A DNA stretch of 64,000 nucleotides from Bacillus spongiae (GTDB lineage: Bacteria > Bacillota > Bacilli > Bacillales > Bacillaceae_K), in contig NZ_JBBAXC010000011.1 of the NCBI RefSeq assembly GCF_037120725.1, positions 62,757 to 126,756 of the forward strand. Direction: 5' to 3'. The notes beneath the pieces are model-generated. The model saw only the letters and a program-made list of their open reading frames with translations, searched no databases and was not told the DNA's origin. The position numbers were made by a program, and so were the translations under genes. This document shows, in pieces, positions 55,519-64,000 of this stretch. Position 1 is the first letter of the stretch, and each line of letters opens with the position of its first letter.

Positions 55519-55533
55519 TAAATTTTCTAAATT
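55519..55533 (+). promoter_or_regulatory. Possible CodY-like box upstream of the KinB-like kinase
   Basis: AATTTTCTAAATTTT differs from the CodY consensus AATTTTCWGAAAATT at three of 15 positions. The base composition makes chance matches likely. Confidence 0.25.
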
Positions 55534-55629
55534 TTCTAATTGTGTTCTTGTAACATTTCTATTAAACTATTTTTAAATGTGTTATTTTGTTTATAGGATA
55601 TTATTAGTCGGCGGTTTAGGGGGAATTGT

Positions 55630-56934
55630 ATGAGTGTTGAGTCTATGCTACAAATATTACTATTAAATTATCTATTTATTTTAATTGTAACGGTAACCAG
55701 TTTACTCCTTCTTGATCGTAATGTCCTCTTATTTTCTAGTCTTCCGAAAAGAAGAATCTTTATTTTCTTCGGTTCTTCCCTTTCCATTTTATTCTGCATC
55801 TTTTTTCCTATCTCACTAACATCTAACTTTCAATTTGACCTTCGAATGGTTCCAATGATTTTAGGAGGATTATATGGCGGTCCTCTAGTTAGTATAGGGT
55901 TGTATATTGTAACGGTTACGGCTCGCTCCTTTATTGAGGGAGATGGAATAATGAGTACGTTTATTACAACTGGTGTATTCCTTATTTTTGCGGGAATGTT
56001 GTCGAATCGATTTATATTGTATTCAAGTAAAAAACGAATACTGGTTGGTAGTATATTTGTTTCTGTGTCACCATTATTTGTTTATATAGTGTCCTATCTA
56101 GTTTGGAATTTTCATATTCCTTTGAATCTCATGTTTTTTGGAATAATATTCAGTGCTTCTTGTGCGCTGTTAACGATCTTAATCATTGAATTTATGGTCA
56201 AGCACTTTATTGTAAATGATAAAATTATACACGCCAAAAAATTAGAAATGGTTAGTAGTATGGCTGCAAGCGTCAGTCATGAAATTCGCAACCCTTTAAC
56301 AACGACGAAAGGCTTTTTACAATTACTTGAGGAAACGGAAGTGGACGCAACGCGTCTACAATATTTTGAGTTGTCTTTAGCTGAACTAGAGAGAGCTGAA
56401 AGTATTATTAATGGCTTTTTAACTTTCGCAAAGCCAACATTACATCATTTTGTCCCTTTAAATATAAAGAAGGATATCGAGAAATTGCTAGAAATTATTT
56501 CCCCGATGGCGAATATGAATAGCGTAAACATTCAAACGGACCTTTCCGATATTCAAGTATTAGGTGATGAAAAGCTTTTCAGACAGGCGCTCTTAAATAT
56601 TGTGAAGAATAGTATTGAAGCGATGCCTAGTGGTGGGGTATTGAGGATCAAAGCAAAGCAAACTAGTAAAGGAGTAGTCATTTCTATCAGTGATACTGGA
56701 GTAGGGATGAGCGCGGACCAGATTCAACGTATTGGAGAGCCCTATTTTACGACTAAAGATCAGAATGGTACGGGATTAGGAATGATGGTGACATATCGAA
56801 TCCTTCAACTGATGAAAGGAAGAGTATACGTTCAAAGTCAACTAGGAGAAGGAACTTGTTTTACTTTAGTTTTTCCACCCCTCACTGCAATCGGGGCAAA
56901 AGTTCAAAAAAGTGAAACGGCGAACTCGATTTAG
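55630..56934 (+). CDS. KinB-like sensor histidine kinase
   Basis: ATG 55630 follows TAGGGGGA. The 434-residue protein has six membrane segments with the 5TMR-LYT layout (PMILGGLYGGPLVSIGLYI) covering residues 1-195. Next comes a HisKA domain (SSMAASVSHEIRNPLTTTKGFLQ, phospho-His about 217) and an ATPase domain (NIVKNSIEAMPSGG, DTGVGMS, GTGLGMMVTYRI). This is the design of sporulation kinase KinB. No response regulator is adjacent, consistent with a phosphorelay kinase. The substrate cannot be proven. Confidence 0.82.
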   Translation: MSVESMLQILLLNYLFILIVTVTSLLLLDRNVLLFSSLPKRRIFIFFGSSLSILFCIFFPISLTSNFQFDLRMVPMILGGLYGGPLVSIGLYIVTVTARSFIEGDGIMSTFITTGVFLIFAGMLSNRFILYSSKKRILVGSIFVSVSPLFVYIVSYLVWNFHIPLNLMFFGIIFSASCALLTILIIEFMVKHFIVNDKIIHAKKLEMVSSMAASVSHEIRNPLTTTKGFLQLLEETEVDATRLQYFELSLAELERAESIINGFLTFAKPTLHHFVPLNIKKDIEKLLEIISPMANMNSVNIQTDLSDIQVLGDEKLFRQALLNIVKNSIEAMPSGGVLRIKAKQTSKGVVISISDTGVGMSADQIQRIGEPYFTTKDQNGTGLGMMVTYRILQLMKGRVYVQSQLGEGTCFTLVFPPLTAIGAKVQKSETANSI

Positions 56935-56948
56935 TTCGCCGTTTCACT
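56911..56948 (-). terminator. Terminator of namA, overlapping the kinase 3' end
   Basis: A perfect 15-bp stem (56911-56925 with 56934-56948) around an 8-base loop. The T-run occurs on the minus strand only, so it ends namA transcription. The kinase stop codon lies inside the hairpin. Confidence 0.88.
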
Positions 56949-56972
56949 ACAATTACTCTACTTTAATTAACG

Positions 56973-57989
56973 TCACCAACCTCGTTCGTATGGCTTAGGT
57001 GCGTCGATTTCAACATCAAGGTCCTTAGCTGCGCTTCTTGGCCAGTATGGATCCCTTAACAATTCTCTCCCAATAAAGATTAAGTCAGCTCGATCATTTT
57101 GAAGGATTTCTTCTGCTTGCCACCCATTTGTGATCAGCCCGACTGCTCCCGTTTTAACGTCAGCTCCATGCTTAATTGTTTCAGATAGTTTGACTTGATA
57201 ACCAGGGAATACTGGGATTTTCGCGGGAACGACTGCTCCTGAACTTACGTCAATTACGCTTACTCCTTGCTCCTTCATCCAGGCCCCTATGTTTATGTAG
57301 TCTTCTGCCTGCAATCCATCTGGATGGTAATCATGAGCCGAAACACGAACGAATATGGGTCCTTCCCATACTTCTTTTACGGCTTCAATTATTTTGCGTA
57401 AAAAAAGGTATCTTCCTTCAGGAGAGCCTCCGAATTCATCTGTTCGATGATTCGTTAGAGGAGATAAAAATTCATTAATTAAATATCCGTGGGCGGCATG
57501 AATTTCAATTACATCATAATGGGCTTTTTTCGCCCGAAGAGCTCCTTCTTTAAAAGCGGAGATCGTTGAATAAATATCCTCCAAACTCATTTCTTTTGGT
57601 GTTTGCATATTATCATGAAAGGGAATGGGTGATGGAGCGATAATTTCACCTTCAACCATTGCTTTTCTTCCAGCGTGCGCAAGCTGAATTCCTATTTTAC
57701 TTCCTTGCTCCTTCACAAGAGTAACAAGCTCAGTTAAGCCCTCTATATGTTCATCAGACCATATCCCTAAATCTCGTGAGGATATTCTCCCTTGTGGAGT
57801 CACAGCAGTTGCTTCTTGTATTATCAGCCCTACACCACCTACTGCGCGACTCGTATAATGCGTTTTGTGCCAATTTTCTACTTTCCCATTTTCATCGTGA
57901 GAAGAGTACATGCACATCGGTGCCATGACGATTCTGTTTTTTAATGCTAACCCTTCTAACTGAATTGTTTCAAAAAGTTTTGTCGTCAA
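56973..57989 (-). CDS. namA: NADPH dehydrogenase (old yellow enzyme), NamA/YqjM
   Basis: Start chosen at TTG 57989 behind GGAGGG; this gives 338 residues, the length I recall for B. subtilis YqjM. The flavin enzyme has [50 protein letters not shown] phosphate and FMN motifs, and the final [11 protein letters not shown] and RGW. It reduces activated C=C bonds with NADPH and responds to xenobiotics in B. subtilis. Confidence 0.93.
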   Translation of the reverse strand: MTTKLFETIQLEGLALKNRIVMAPMCMYSSHDENGKVENWHKTHYTSRAVGGVGLIIQEATAVTPQGRISSRDLGIWSDEHIEGLTELVTLVKEQGSKIGIQLAHAGRKAMVEGEIIAPSPIPFHDNMQTPKEMSLEDIYSTISAFKEGALRAKKAHYDVIEIHAAHGYLINEFLSPLTNHRTDEFGGSPEGRYLFLRKIIEAVKEVWEGPIFVRVSAHDYHPDGLQAEDYINIGAWMKEQGVSVIDVSSGAVVPAKIPVFPGYQVKLSETIKHGADVKTGAVGLITNGWQAEEILQNDRADLIFIGRELLRDPYWPRSAAKDLDVEIDAPKPYERGW

Positions 57990-58142
57990 TCTTATCCCTC
58001 CAACGGTTACTTGTTTTAATCGTTTAGACGATTCCATTATAACAAGGTGAAAAGTGGGAAGGAAAAAATGTGCTCACGTTCCTCGTACCCTACAGCATGA
58101 ACGTCGAATGAATAACAAGCATTCTTTGATTATATTTAGTCA

Positions 58143-58985
58143 TTACGCGTTCTTTATTTGAGTAGTTATCGTTTGTTGAACGTTTTTGCGTAGTGAGGCT
58201 GCCTTTAGCGTGGCCGTTTCGATGCATTGGTATAATGCCTTATCAACGTGACATTGTTGAAGTACCTGCAGTCCTGCTTCTGTTGTTCCGCCTGAACTTG
58301 TTACATCTTCTCTAAGTGCTGATGCTCCTTTGGGGGAAGTTATCAGCATCTCTCCAGCTCCAATCAGGGTTTGTTGAATCAAAAGCTTAGCAGTCCTTTG
58401 GTCCATACCAAGCTTGCCTGCTGCAAGCTGCATTTGTTCTATTAAATAATAAAAGTATGCAGGTCCACTTCCTGATAATGCGGTGACAAGATCAAGCTGC
58501 TCCTCTGGAATTTCTGTGACGGTTCCAATGGATTGAAAAAGAGAATACGCAATCTGTTTTTGCTTTTCATTCGTGTAAGGATTAAACGTAAACGCAGTCG
58601 CAGATTTGCATATGGCGGCAGATGTATTAGGCATTGCTCTAGAAATGGCTATTTCCATTCCTATCATTTCTTCCATCAGCCTTGTCGATATGCCCGCCAT
58701 TAAACTAATAATGAGTACATCTTTACATAAATATGGTTTAATCGCCTGAATGGAATCAAAGGCATCTTTTGGTTTAACTGAAAAAATTAACAAGTCAATA
58801 TTTTCCATGAATTTAGAGAGGTCATACGTTGTGTGAATATGGTGTTTGGTGGAGAGAGCAGCAAGTTTTGTTTTGTTATGTTTATTTGTTACCCACACGT
58901 CATCACACTTTAGTGCTTGTTTTTTTAGTGCACCTACTAGCATTGCCTGTGTCATAGCTCCCGCTCCAATAAATCCCGTTTTCAT
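58143..58985 (-). CDS. proI: Pyrroline-5-carboxylate reductase
   Basis: ATG 58985 follows AGGAGGG. The 280-residue protein has the Rossmann start KTGFIGAGAMTQAML, ISRAMPNTSAAI and the conserved LSGSGPAYFYYLIEQM and SPKGASALREDVTSSGGTTEAGL near the C terminus. It performs the last step of proline synthesis. Position beside namA and yqjP supports the YqjO/ProI identity. Confidence 0.93.
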   Translation of the reverse strand: MKTGFIGAGAMTQAMLVGALKKQALKCDDVWVTNKHNKTKLAALSTKHHIHTTYDLSKFMENIDLLIFSVKPKDAFDSIQAIKPYLCKDVLIISLMAGISTRLMEEMIGMEIAISRAMPNTSAAICKSATAFTFNPYTNEKQKQIAYSLFQSIGTVTEIPEEQLDLVTALSGSGPAYFYYLIEQMQLAAGKLGMDQRTAKLLIQQTLIGAGEMLITSPKGASALREDVTSSGGTTEAGLQVLQQCHVDKALYQCIETATLKAASLRKNVQQTITTQIKNA

Positions 58986-59171
58986 GAAAAATCCCTCCTA
59001 ATTTAGTAAGGTAGTAGTTTACTCGTTCTTTTTGCTAAGTAATAATTCATTATATTTACTTACGACATAGATATGAGAGAAAGTTAGGGGGTTAAAAGGA
59101 ATTCAATGACATTTTACTAAAAAAACGATAAACTAAAGAATATACGATTGAAAAAGTAAGGGGATACAAAT

Positions 59172-60140
59172 ATGAATTCAGAATGGTATGGTAATATAGG
59201 AAAAATCGTGGTCCCTACTCCTTTTGCTGTTGGGAATGTGAATGCTTATTTAATAAAAGGAGATGTTTTAACATTAATTGATGCTGGTCCTAAAACGGAC
59301 GAGGCATGGGATGCAATGCAAACTGGTTTAAAAAATCTAGGGTTTAATCCTCAAGATATTGAACAAGTTATTTTAACCCATCACCATCCAGATCATGTTG
59401 GTCTGTTAGATTATTTTTCAGAAGATGTCCCAATTTATGGACATTCTTATAACAAAGATTGGTTACTCAGAACCGATGAATTTATTCAAAAGCATGATGA
59501 TTTTTATGCTTCCCTATTTTATGAACTTGGTTTACCAGAACAGTTCTTAATGTTTTTGGAGCGATTAAAAGCGCCATTAAAGTGGATGTGTCAACGTTCG
59601 TTAACAGGTGTGTTAGCAGAAAATGATTTTATACCGGGGTTACCTGAATGGAAAGTAATAGAAACTCTAGGTCATGCACAAAGTCATTTATCCTTTTATC
59701 GTGAGAAAGATGGTGTATTACTAGCAGGGGATCATATCATCGCCCATATTTCCTCTAATCCGCTTATTGAACCAGCTGAAATAATGGAAGGTCCTCGTCC
59801 GAAGCCTCAAATTCAGTATAATACGTCTTTGAACAAAATGCTAGATTATGATATATCTACCGCATTTAGTGGTCATGGAAAAGAAATAACAAAGGTACAT
59901 GAGCTAATTGGTCGACGATTAAATCGTCAACATGACCGAGCAATGAAAGTGAAGGAAATGCTTAAGGGCACACCAAGAAGCTGTTTTGAAGTTTGTCAAC
60001 AACTCTTTCCGGAAATATTTAAAAAAGAACTTGGCTTAACGATGTCAGAAACTCTTGGTCAACTTGATTATTTAGTTCATATGGGGGACGTGTCTGTCAC
60101 ATATAATGAGAAGGGTGTGGCATTGTATAAAGCTAACTAA
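59172..60140 (+). CDS. yqjP: MBL-fold metallohydrolase, YqjP
   Basis: ATG 59172 follows AAGGGGATA. The 322-residue product has the metallo-beta-lactamase zinc motif LTHHHPDHVG, LGHAQSHLSFY, LLAGDHII and FSGHGKEI. The family includes glyoxalase II-like thioesterases and lactonases. The long C-terminal helical region matches the YqjP type. The substrate is unknown. yqjQ begins 13 bases after its stop. Confidence 0.87.
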   Translation: MNSEWYGNIGKIVVPTPFAVGNVNAYLIKGDVLTLIDAGPKTDEAWDAMQTGLKNLGFNPQDIEQVILTHHHPDHVGLLDYFSEDVPIYGHSYNKDWLLRTDEFIQKHDDFYASLFYELGLPEQFLMFLERLKAPLKWMCQRSLTGVLAENDFIPGLPEWKVIETLGHAQSHLSFYREKDGVLLAGDHIIAHISSNPLIEPAEIMEGPRPKPQIQYNTSLNKMLDYDISTAFSGHGKEITKVHELIGRRLNRQHDRAMKVKEMLKGTPRSCFEVCQQLFPEIFKKELGLTMSETLGQLDYLVHMGDVSVTYNEKGVALYKAN

Positions 60141-60153
60141 AGGTGGGGGAGAG

Positions 60154-60936
60154 ATGAGTGGAAGAAATATTGTGATTACAGGAGCATCAAGTGGTCTCGG
60201 TGCTTGTCTCGCTTATGAATGTGCCAAACGTGGGGAAAACGTTATTTTACTAGCTCGTAACATCGATAAGTTACAAACTATTCAACGTGACATTCAAGGA
60301 AAATATCATACGAAGGTTTTTGTTTATTCCCTGGATGTAACGAATCATAAAGCAGTTGAACATGTGTTTGGGCAGATTTTTGAGGAAGTGACTTCTATAG
60401 ATGTATTAGTAAACAATGCAGGGTATGGCATTTTTACTGAGGCAGATGATGCGAGAATAGAGGATGTAAAAGGGATGTTTGACGTAAATGTATATGGTCT
60501 GATTTCCTGTACTCAACAAGTGTTAACACATATGAAACAAAACAAAAGAGGTAAGATTATTAATATTGCTTCACAAGCTGGAAAGCTAGCGACACCAAAG
60601 TCAAGCGCTTATGCCGCCACTAAGCATGCTGTTTTAGGTTATACAAACTCTTTACGAATGGAGCTTAAGCCATTCGATGTATTGGTTATGGCAGTTAATC
60701 CAGGGCCGATTTCAACTAATTTCTTTGATGTTGCGGACCGTAGTGGTGAATATCAAAAAAATATAGGGAAATGGATGCTTAAACCTGAGGTTGTTGCCAC
60801 AAAAATTGCTGATCATTTATATACAAGGAGAAGAGAAATTAATCTTCCCTGGTATATGAATAGTGTAAGTGTACTCTATTCATTAATGCCGCGACTAATT
60901 GAAAAACTTGGAGGCAAAGCTTTTTATCAAAAGTAA
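60154..60936 (+). CDS. yqjQ: Short-chain dehydrogenase/reductase, YqjQ
   Basis: Start chosen at ATG 60154 behind GTGGGGGAGAG; the upstream frame overlaps yqjP. The 260-residue protein has the SDR motifs TGASSGLGACLA, NNAGYG and the catalytic YAATK (Tyr, Lys) with the preceding Ser in INIASQAG. It is a soluble NAD(P)-dependent oxidoreductase with unknown substrate. It forms an operon with yqjP. Confidence 0.9.
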   Translation: MSGRNIVITGASSGLGACLAYECAKRGENVILLARNIDKLQTIQRDIQGKYHTKVFVYSLDVTNHKAVEHVFGQIFEEVTSIDVLVNNAGYGIFTEADDARIEDVKGMFDVNVYGLISCTQQVLTHMKQNKRGKIINIASQAGKLATPKSSAYAATKHAVLGYTNSLRMELKPFDVLVMAVNPGPISTNFFDVADRSGEYQKNIGKWMLKPEVVATKIADHLYTRRREINLPWYMNSVSVLYSLMPRLIEKLGGKAFYQK

Positions 60937-61026
60937 TTACTCATTTTAGATAACATTTTTCTTTCAGTTTGTTGATTCTTGTAAACCGTGTTAAGTGCGA
61001 ACTCTTATTAACCGATTGCTGATACG

Positions 61027-61056
61027 TTGTACAATAGGTTTTAATTATGCTATTCT
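61027..61056 (+). promoter_or_regulatory. Promoter of the antisense antitoxin RNA
   Basis: TTGTAC (61027-61032), an 18-bp spacer and an extended -10 TG-C-TATTCT (box 61051-61056). Confidence 0.5.
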
Positions 61057-61062
61057 AAACAT

Positions 61063-61203
61063 ATACAAGCTGTAACAGCATACAATAAAAAAGACCGCAA
61101 GTGCTACCACACTTATCGGCCTTGCACAAACGGATTTCTTTATAGAGCCGGCTATTACTCGAATAGATCGCCCCCCTACGCAAATAAGGGCGATCTATTT
61201 TTT
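61063..61203 (+). ncRNA. Antisense RNA antitoxin of the holin-like toxin (RatA type)
   Basis: The predicted start is about 61063. The RNA ends at a perfect terminator: TAGATCGCCC (61164-61173) pairs with GGGCGATCTA (61188-61197), then T6. It covers the 3' untranslated region and the last bases of the toxin gene on the other strand. The layout matches txpA/ratA type I systems, where the RNA pairs with the 3' end of the toxin mRNA and causes its decay. Confidence 0.6.
61092..61125 (-). terminator. Terminator of the toxin mRNA
   Basis: On the minus strand GGCCG-A-TAAGTG pairs with CACTT-G-CGGTC around a short loop, followed by T6. It lies about 70-100 bases after the toxin stop, leaving a long 3' region for antisense pairing. 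Confidence 0.75.
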
Positions 61204-61284
61204 ATCGCTTTTGTTGAAGGACAGCACCGACATAATTAGCCCAGCAAATGTTACAGTAAGCATCAATGATTCGAATACCGTCAT
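61195..61284 (-). CDS. Type I toxin, holin-like (TxpA/BsrG family)
   Basis: The 29-residue product begins MTVFESLMLTVTFAGLI and ends in a charged tail NKSDKK. This is the hallmark of the holin-like type I toxin family (TxpA, BsrG, YonT): a short N-terminal M-(T/S)-(V/T)-(F/Y)-E, a single membrane helix and a basic end. A strong AAAGGGGG site precedes ATG 61284. The peptide would damage the membrane when not repressed by the antisense RNA. Confidence 0.8.
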   Translation of the reverse strand: MTVFESLMLTVTFAGLIMSVLSFNKSDKK

Positions 61285-61346
61285 ACGCTTTACCCCCTTT
61301 CTAGGGAATAAGGCCGACTTTCTTTAGAAATTCGCTTCTGTATATT

Positions 61347-61375
61347 ATTATATCACATTAACTGATTATTCTGAA
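61347..61375 (-). promoter_or_regulatory. Toxin gene promoter
   Basis: On the minus strand TTCAGA, a 17-bp spacer and TATAAT with an extended TG-A. It lies about 60 bases before the toxin start. Confidence 0.6.
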
Positions 61376-61539
61376 AAAATATAGATGTTTACGCTTGCAT
61401 TAAAAATATGTATAAATAATTAGAGTAACCAATCTCATTTATATCGTTTAAATTTACCCTTTACTTCATTTTTCAAGCATTGCTTCCTTCCTTATTAGAG
61501 TTGTATCGAAAGGGGAATTGAACTAGGTCTATGATTTGT

Positions 61540-62000
61540 AAAAAAAGACAGGACCAGCCCACACAAAAAAGGGATGGCCTAATACTATAAGTATTGTACA
61601 TGCACTTCACATACTATTCCGTCCAAAGAACGATCTCATTAATGGTGGTGAGGTCGTTCTTTATGTGTTTGGATAGACAAAAAAAGCGATTCAATCTTTT
61701 AAAAAAGAAATGGTCAAGACTAGCCCACACGAAAAAAGGGATGGCTTAATACTATAAGTATTGTACATGCACTTCACATACTATTCCGTCCAAAGAACGA
61801 TCTCATTAATGGTGGTGAGGTCGTTCTTAATGTGTTCGGATAGACAAAAAAAGCGATTCAATCTTCTTAAAAAAGAAATGGTCAAGACTAGCCCACACAA
61901 AAAAAGAGATGGCTTAATACTATAAGTATTGTACATGCACTTCACATACTACTCCGTAAAAGAATGACCCCACCTATGACGGTGGGGTTGTTTTAATGTC
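61540..62000. repeat. Three tandem copies of an about 167-bp structured element
   Basis: Copies start near 61540, 61706 and 61874 (periods 166 and 168 bases; the third is truncated). Each has a shared core around TACTATAAGTATTGTACATG, then CACTTCACATACTA, then a hairpin (61626-61662, 61793-61829, 61961-61994). In copy 3 the hairpin differs but still pairs, including one T-A to C-G compensatory change, so the RNA structure appears to be kept. On the minus strand the core ends in CCATCCCTTTTTT, like a terminator. I infer tandem small RNAs, possibly relics of type I antitoxin loci like the one next door. Confidence 0.7.
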
Positions 62001-62247
62001 ACTTGATTAATAATTGTCGATAAAAGATAAATCTAAAGATCTTACACTATATTCAGTTGTATAATATTTTACAGTAATAAGGGAAGTCATCTTGTTGATT
62101 GTATAGAGTACACCCTTATAAGATTATTTCTGACAATAATTAATGAACAAGTTAAAGTAATAAAGGAGGATGGAATGGGTTGAAGGTTACATAGAAAATA
62201 CTATGGAATTGGATTTATTAAAATCATAGTATATATAAGTAGAGGGA
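62001..62247. other. Intergenic region
   Basis: No supported gene. An AAAGGAGG (about 62162) abuts an ATG with a 19-codon frame, too close to serve as its ribosome site. Confidence 0.35.
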
Positions 62248-64000
62248 TTATCGCTGCTCTCTTCCTATATTTGAATTTTCTTTTGTTTCCTTTCTAATTT
62301 TTCTATATATAATATTGGTAAAAGCAGTTGCCATATCTTCTCCTTGTTGAAAATTATAAACAAATGGTCCAACTGCCGCGACGATAGCCACTCTTTGTGC
62401 TGTTAGAACAGGATTTGGACTATTAAATATCTTAATTGACTGTTCGTATAGGACTTCGATGCTATTGTGAAACCTATTTTGAAGGAACAAAGAAAACCTC
62501 TTTTGATATAAGTTTGCGTAATAATTTTTTAGAACAACAGGCAAACGTAAAGAGCGATTATTTAGAAGAATGTGCCCTACATTGAAAGCATCAACATCAG
62601 CAATCAAATCCTTTGGCGGGAAAGTACCAATATCAGGATTGTTTATTAAATATAGGCCCGCACTTAAAATGTCGTGCTGGCCAAGTCCTTTTTTAACTAA
62701 GTCCAGAGCATCTTCCATTACGGTTAGTAAATCCCCTGCCCATCCTGCAAAATCAGATTGTACAGCACCGTCTAAAAACAAGAGACTATTTAATGAGGCC
62801 GCAAAATGCTCCACTCCTATAGAAATACCACTCGCAGGGTCATAAATTTCTTCTACAGGCATGTCGATGCTACTCTTTACTAAGTGTACAAAATCAGACT
62901 CTATGGATCCTGCTAAATTATTCCATAATGTACTATTATATACACTCTCACGAAGTACATGTAATGTTACGATATTTGCTTGAGAGACAGAATAACCATT
63001 CTCTAATGCAAGTTGATATATAGCTTCTAACTGTGAGAAAAAAATGTCATTTCGTACAGAAGGATCTAAAGGGACAGCAGAACTAACGCCCCAATCCCTC
63101 CCTGATGCAATGTTATTATCAATTTCAATATAACCGTTCCCTGTTCCAACTCTAATAGTAGATATTTGATCAAATACCCAATTTTTAGGGAGGGGGTATC
63201 CTACGTTTCCGCTAAATCCAGTGGACATATCACTAATGAAACTAGTAGTTGCAAACCCTTCATCTGAGACGCTTGAACATACATTTCGAGACCCATATAT
63301 CCCAATTTTATAATAACTACCTTTATTCTCCAAATAGTCATTTATTCCTCTGAAATGTGGAATGATATTGTCTGAAACTTGATATTCTAATGCGTCAAAA
63401 TCAACAGAAAAGTATATAGTAGTCCCTCTTTTAAATCCATATCTTCTGGCGGCATTATAGGCATCTCGAGCATCTTTTTTCCCTTGTTCTTCATTAAAAT
63501 AAGAAGCTTCTCCTCCATGCGTTTGAAAAATAGGGAACAGATTCAATCCACTCTCAAAAATAGTTTCTATTTCTCCTGTCTGGATTTTTTTATTTATTCC
63601 CCCTTCAGCATTGGTTAAATATCGCCCAATCACTTGATAACCAAAGTCAATAAGAGATTGAGCTCTAGCTGGCGTAACTTCTGTGATGCTATCACATGCG
63701 GTTCCTTTACGATTGGGGTCTCCTGTACTAACTAAAACAGAAAGCCAAGTTTGTATATTTCCAATTCCATCAGGAGGTAACCCTACAAACGCTTGAAAGG
63801 CAGTAACAGCTACTTTAACATTTTCCCCATAATAACCATCAAATGGCCCAGGGTCAAAATGATTAACATATAAAGCATATTGAAAGAGTTTTACAAACTG
63901 TCCACTACTTCCAATCCTTAATGTTGGAAGAGAATTTGTTGTTAGTGGTCCTACTGTTCCAGTCTGTATTCCTGTAGGTATTCCTTTTTCTGTCTGGATT
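62248..64000 (-). CDS. Peptidoglycan-binding and DUF1906 glycoside-hydrolase-like protein (partial)
   Basis: The frame is open to the right edge, so the N terminus is missing; the GTG at 63633 is internal. The visible part begins with a peptidoglycan-binding type 1 domain (GQFVKLFQYALY, FDGYYGENVKVAVTAFQAFVG, GLPPDGIGNIQTW). The DUF1906 domain follows (ARAQSLIDFGYQVIGRYLTN, TIYFSVDFDA, KIGIYGSRNVC, WVFDQ), a TIM-barrel related to GH25 lysozymes. A further about 270-residue helical C-terminal region is unassigned. The protein may act on the cell wall, but no secretion signal is visible in this part. Confidence 0.8.
   Translation of the reverse strand, partial: IQTEKGIPTGIQTGTVGPLTTNSLPTLRIGSSGQFVKLFQYALYVNHFDPGPFDGYYGENVKVAVTAFQAFVGLPPDGIGNIQTWLSVLVSTGDPNRKGTACDSITEVTPARAQSLIDFGYQVIGRYLTNAEGGINKKIQTGEIETIFESGLNLFPIFQTHGGEASYFNEEQGKKDARDAYNAARRYGFKRGTTIYFSVDFDALEYQVSDNIIPHFRGINDYLENKGSYYKIGIYGSRNVCSSVSDEGFATTSFISDMSTGFSGNVGYPLPKNWVFDQISTIRVGTGNGYIEIDNNIASGRDWGVSSAVPLDPSVRNDIFFSQLEAIYQLALENGYSVSQANIVTLHVLRESVYNSTLWNNLAGSIESDFVHLVKSSIDMPVEEIYDPASGISIGVEHFAASLNSLLFLDGAVQSDFAGWAGDLLTVMEDALDLVKKGLGQHDILSAGLYLINNPDIGTFPPKDLIADVDAFNVGHILLNNRSLRLPVVLKNYYANLYQKRFSLFLQNRFHNSIEVLYEQSIKIFNSPNPVLTAQRVAIVAAVGPFVYNFQQGEDMATAFTNIIYRKIRKETKENSNIGREQR

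Noticed and set aside
61631..61890. Short basic peptide frames in the tandem repeats
   Set aside because: Copies differ by a one-base shift that changes the frame, and no ribosome site is present. Conservation is of RNA structure rather than protein.
61540..62000. CRISPR array
   Set aside because: The unit is about 167 bp with nearly the whole unit repeated; there are no short direct repeats with unique spacers and no cas genes.

Overview
The window is a low-GC, Bacillaceae-type chromosome segment. Two long blocks follow the gene order I recall from the Bacillus subtilis yqiK-yqjQ region: yqiK, yqzF, bkdR, ptb, bcd, buk, lpdV, bkdAA, bkdAB, bkdB, and later brxB, yqjA, yqjB, mce (yqjC), yqjD, yqjE, polY1, gndA, zwf, rnz, namA, proI, yqjP, yqjQ. 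AGGAGG-type ribosome sites, frequent TTG/GTG starts, Rho-independent terminators, cre boxes and a KinB-like kinase all suggest a spore-forming Bacillus relative. The species cannot be named from this alone.

Layout. 0-4.3 kb: the C-terminal part of a surface 5'-nucleotidase with choline-binding-type repeats, a FapA-like (DUF342) protein, a glycerophosphodiester phosphodiesterase and YqzF. 4.4-14.7 kb: the bkd locus for branched-chain amino-acid and acyl-CoA catabolism. 14.7-21.6 kb: an accessory stretch with a methyltransferase, a leader-peptide attenuator before a GNAT gene, an IS1595-type remnant, small membrane proteins, a membrane protein with three Cys-Cys repeats, a beta-helix surface protein and a YbjQ protein. 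21.8-26.8 kb: methylmalonyl-CoA mutase (mutA, mutB) and meaB behind a consensus cre box. 26.8-30.6 kb: a mobile-looking hairpin element, the brxB-yqjA-yqjB block and a lysine riboswitch before a tiny FbpA-like ORF. 31-42.6 kb: vanR-vanS-vanY-like genes, an unknown lipoprotein, a VOC protein, a MerR/CPBP divergent pair, an ECF sigma/anti-sigma pair, a second CPBP protein, an alpha/beta hydrolase and Prli42. 42.7-45.9 kb: methylmalonyl-CoA epimerase, acyl-CoA carboxylase beta subunit and a PepT-like peptidase. 47-60.9 kb: CheW, PolY1, GndA, cyclase/Zwf, RNase Z, a KinB-like kinase, NamA, ProI, YqjP and YqjQ. 61-64 kb: a type I toxin-antitoxin locus, three tandem copies of a structured about 167-bp element, and a truncated peptidoglycan-binding/DUF1906 protein.

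Metabolic logic. The bkd enzymes turn leucine, isoleucine and valine into branched acyl-CoAs; ptb and buk can recover ATP from these. Isoleucine and valine breakdown yields propionyl-CoA, which the carboxylase, epimerase, mutase and MeaB can link to succinyl-CoA. The mutase operon carries a perfect-consensus cre box and the epimerase gene a near-consensus one, suggesting shared glucose repression. GndA and Zwf supply the oxidative pentose-phosphate steps.

Most notable: (1) three tandem RNA-like repeats with a compensatory base-pair change at 61.5-62.0 kb; (2) a lysine riboswitch feeding a 49-residue FbpA-like ORF; (3) a BkdR that lacks a recognisable sigma-54-contact loop, with a sigma-A-like rather than -24/-12 promoter before ptb; (4) an antibiotic-resistance-style leader peptide and attenuator before a GNAT gene; (5) the triplicated Cys-Cys membrane protein and a one-unit relative 9 kb away. 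All family assignments come from reading the translations; no searches were run.
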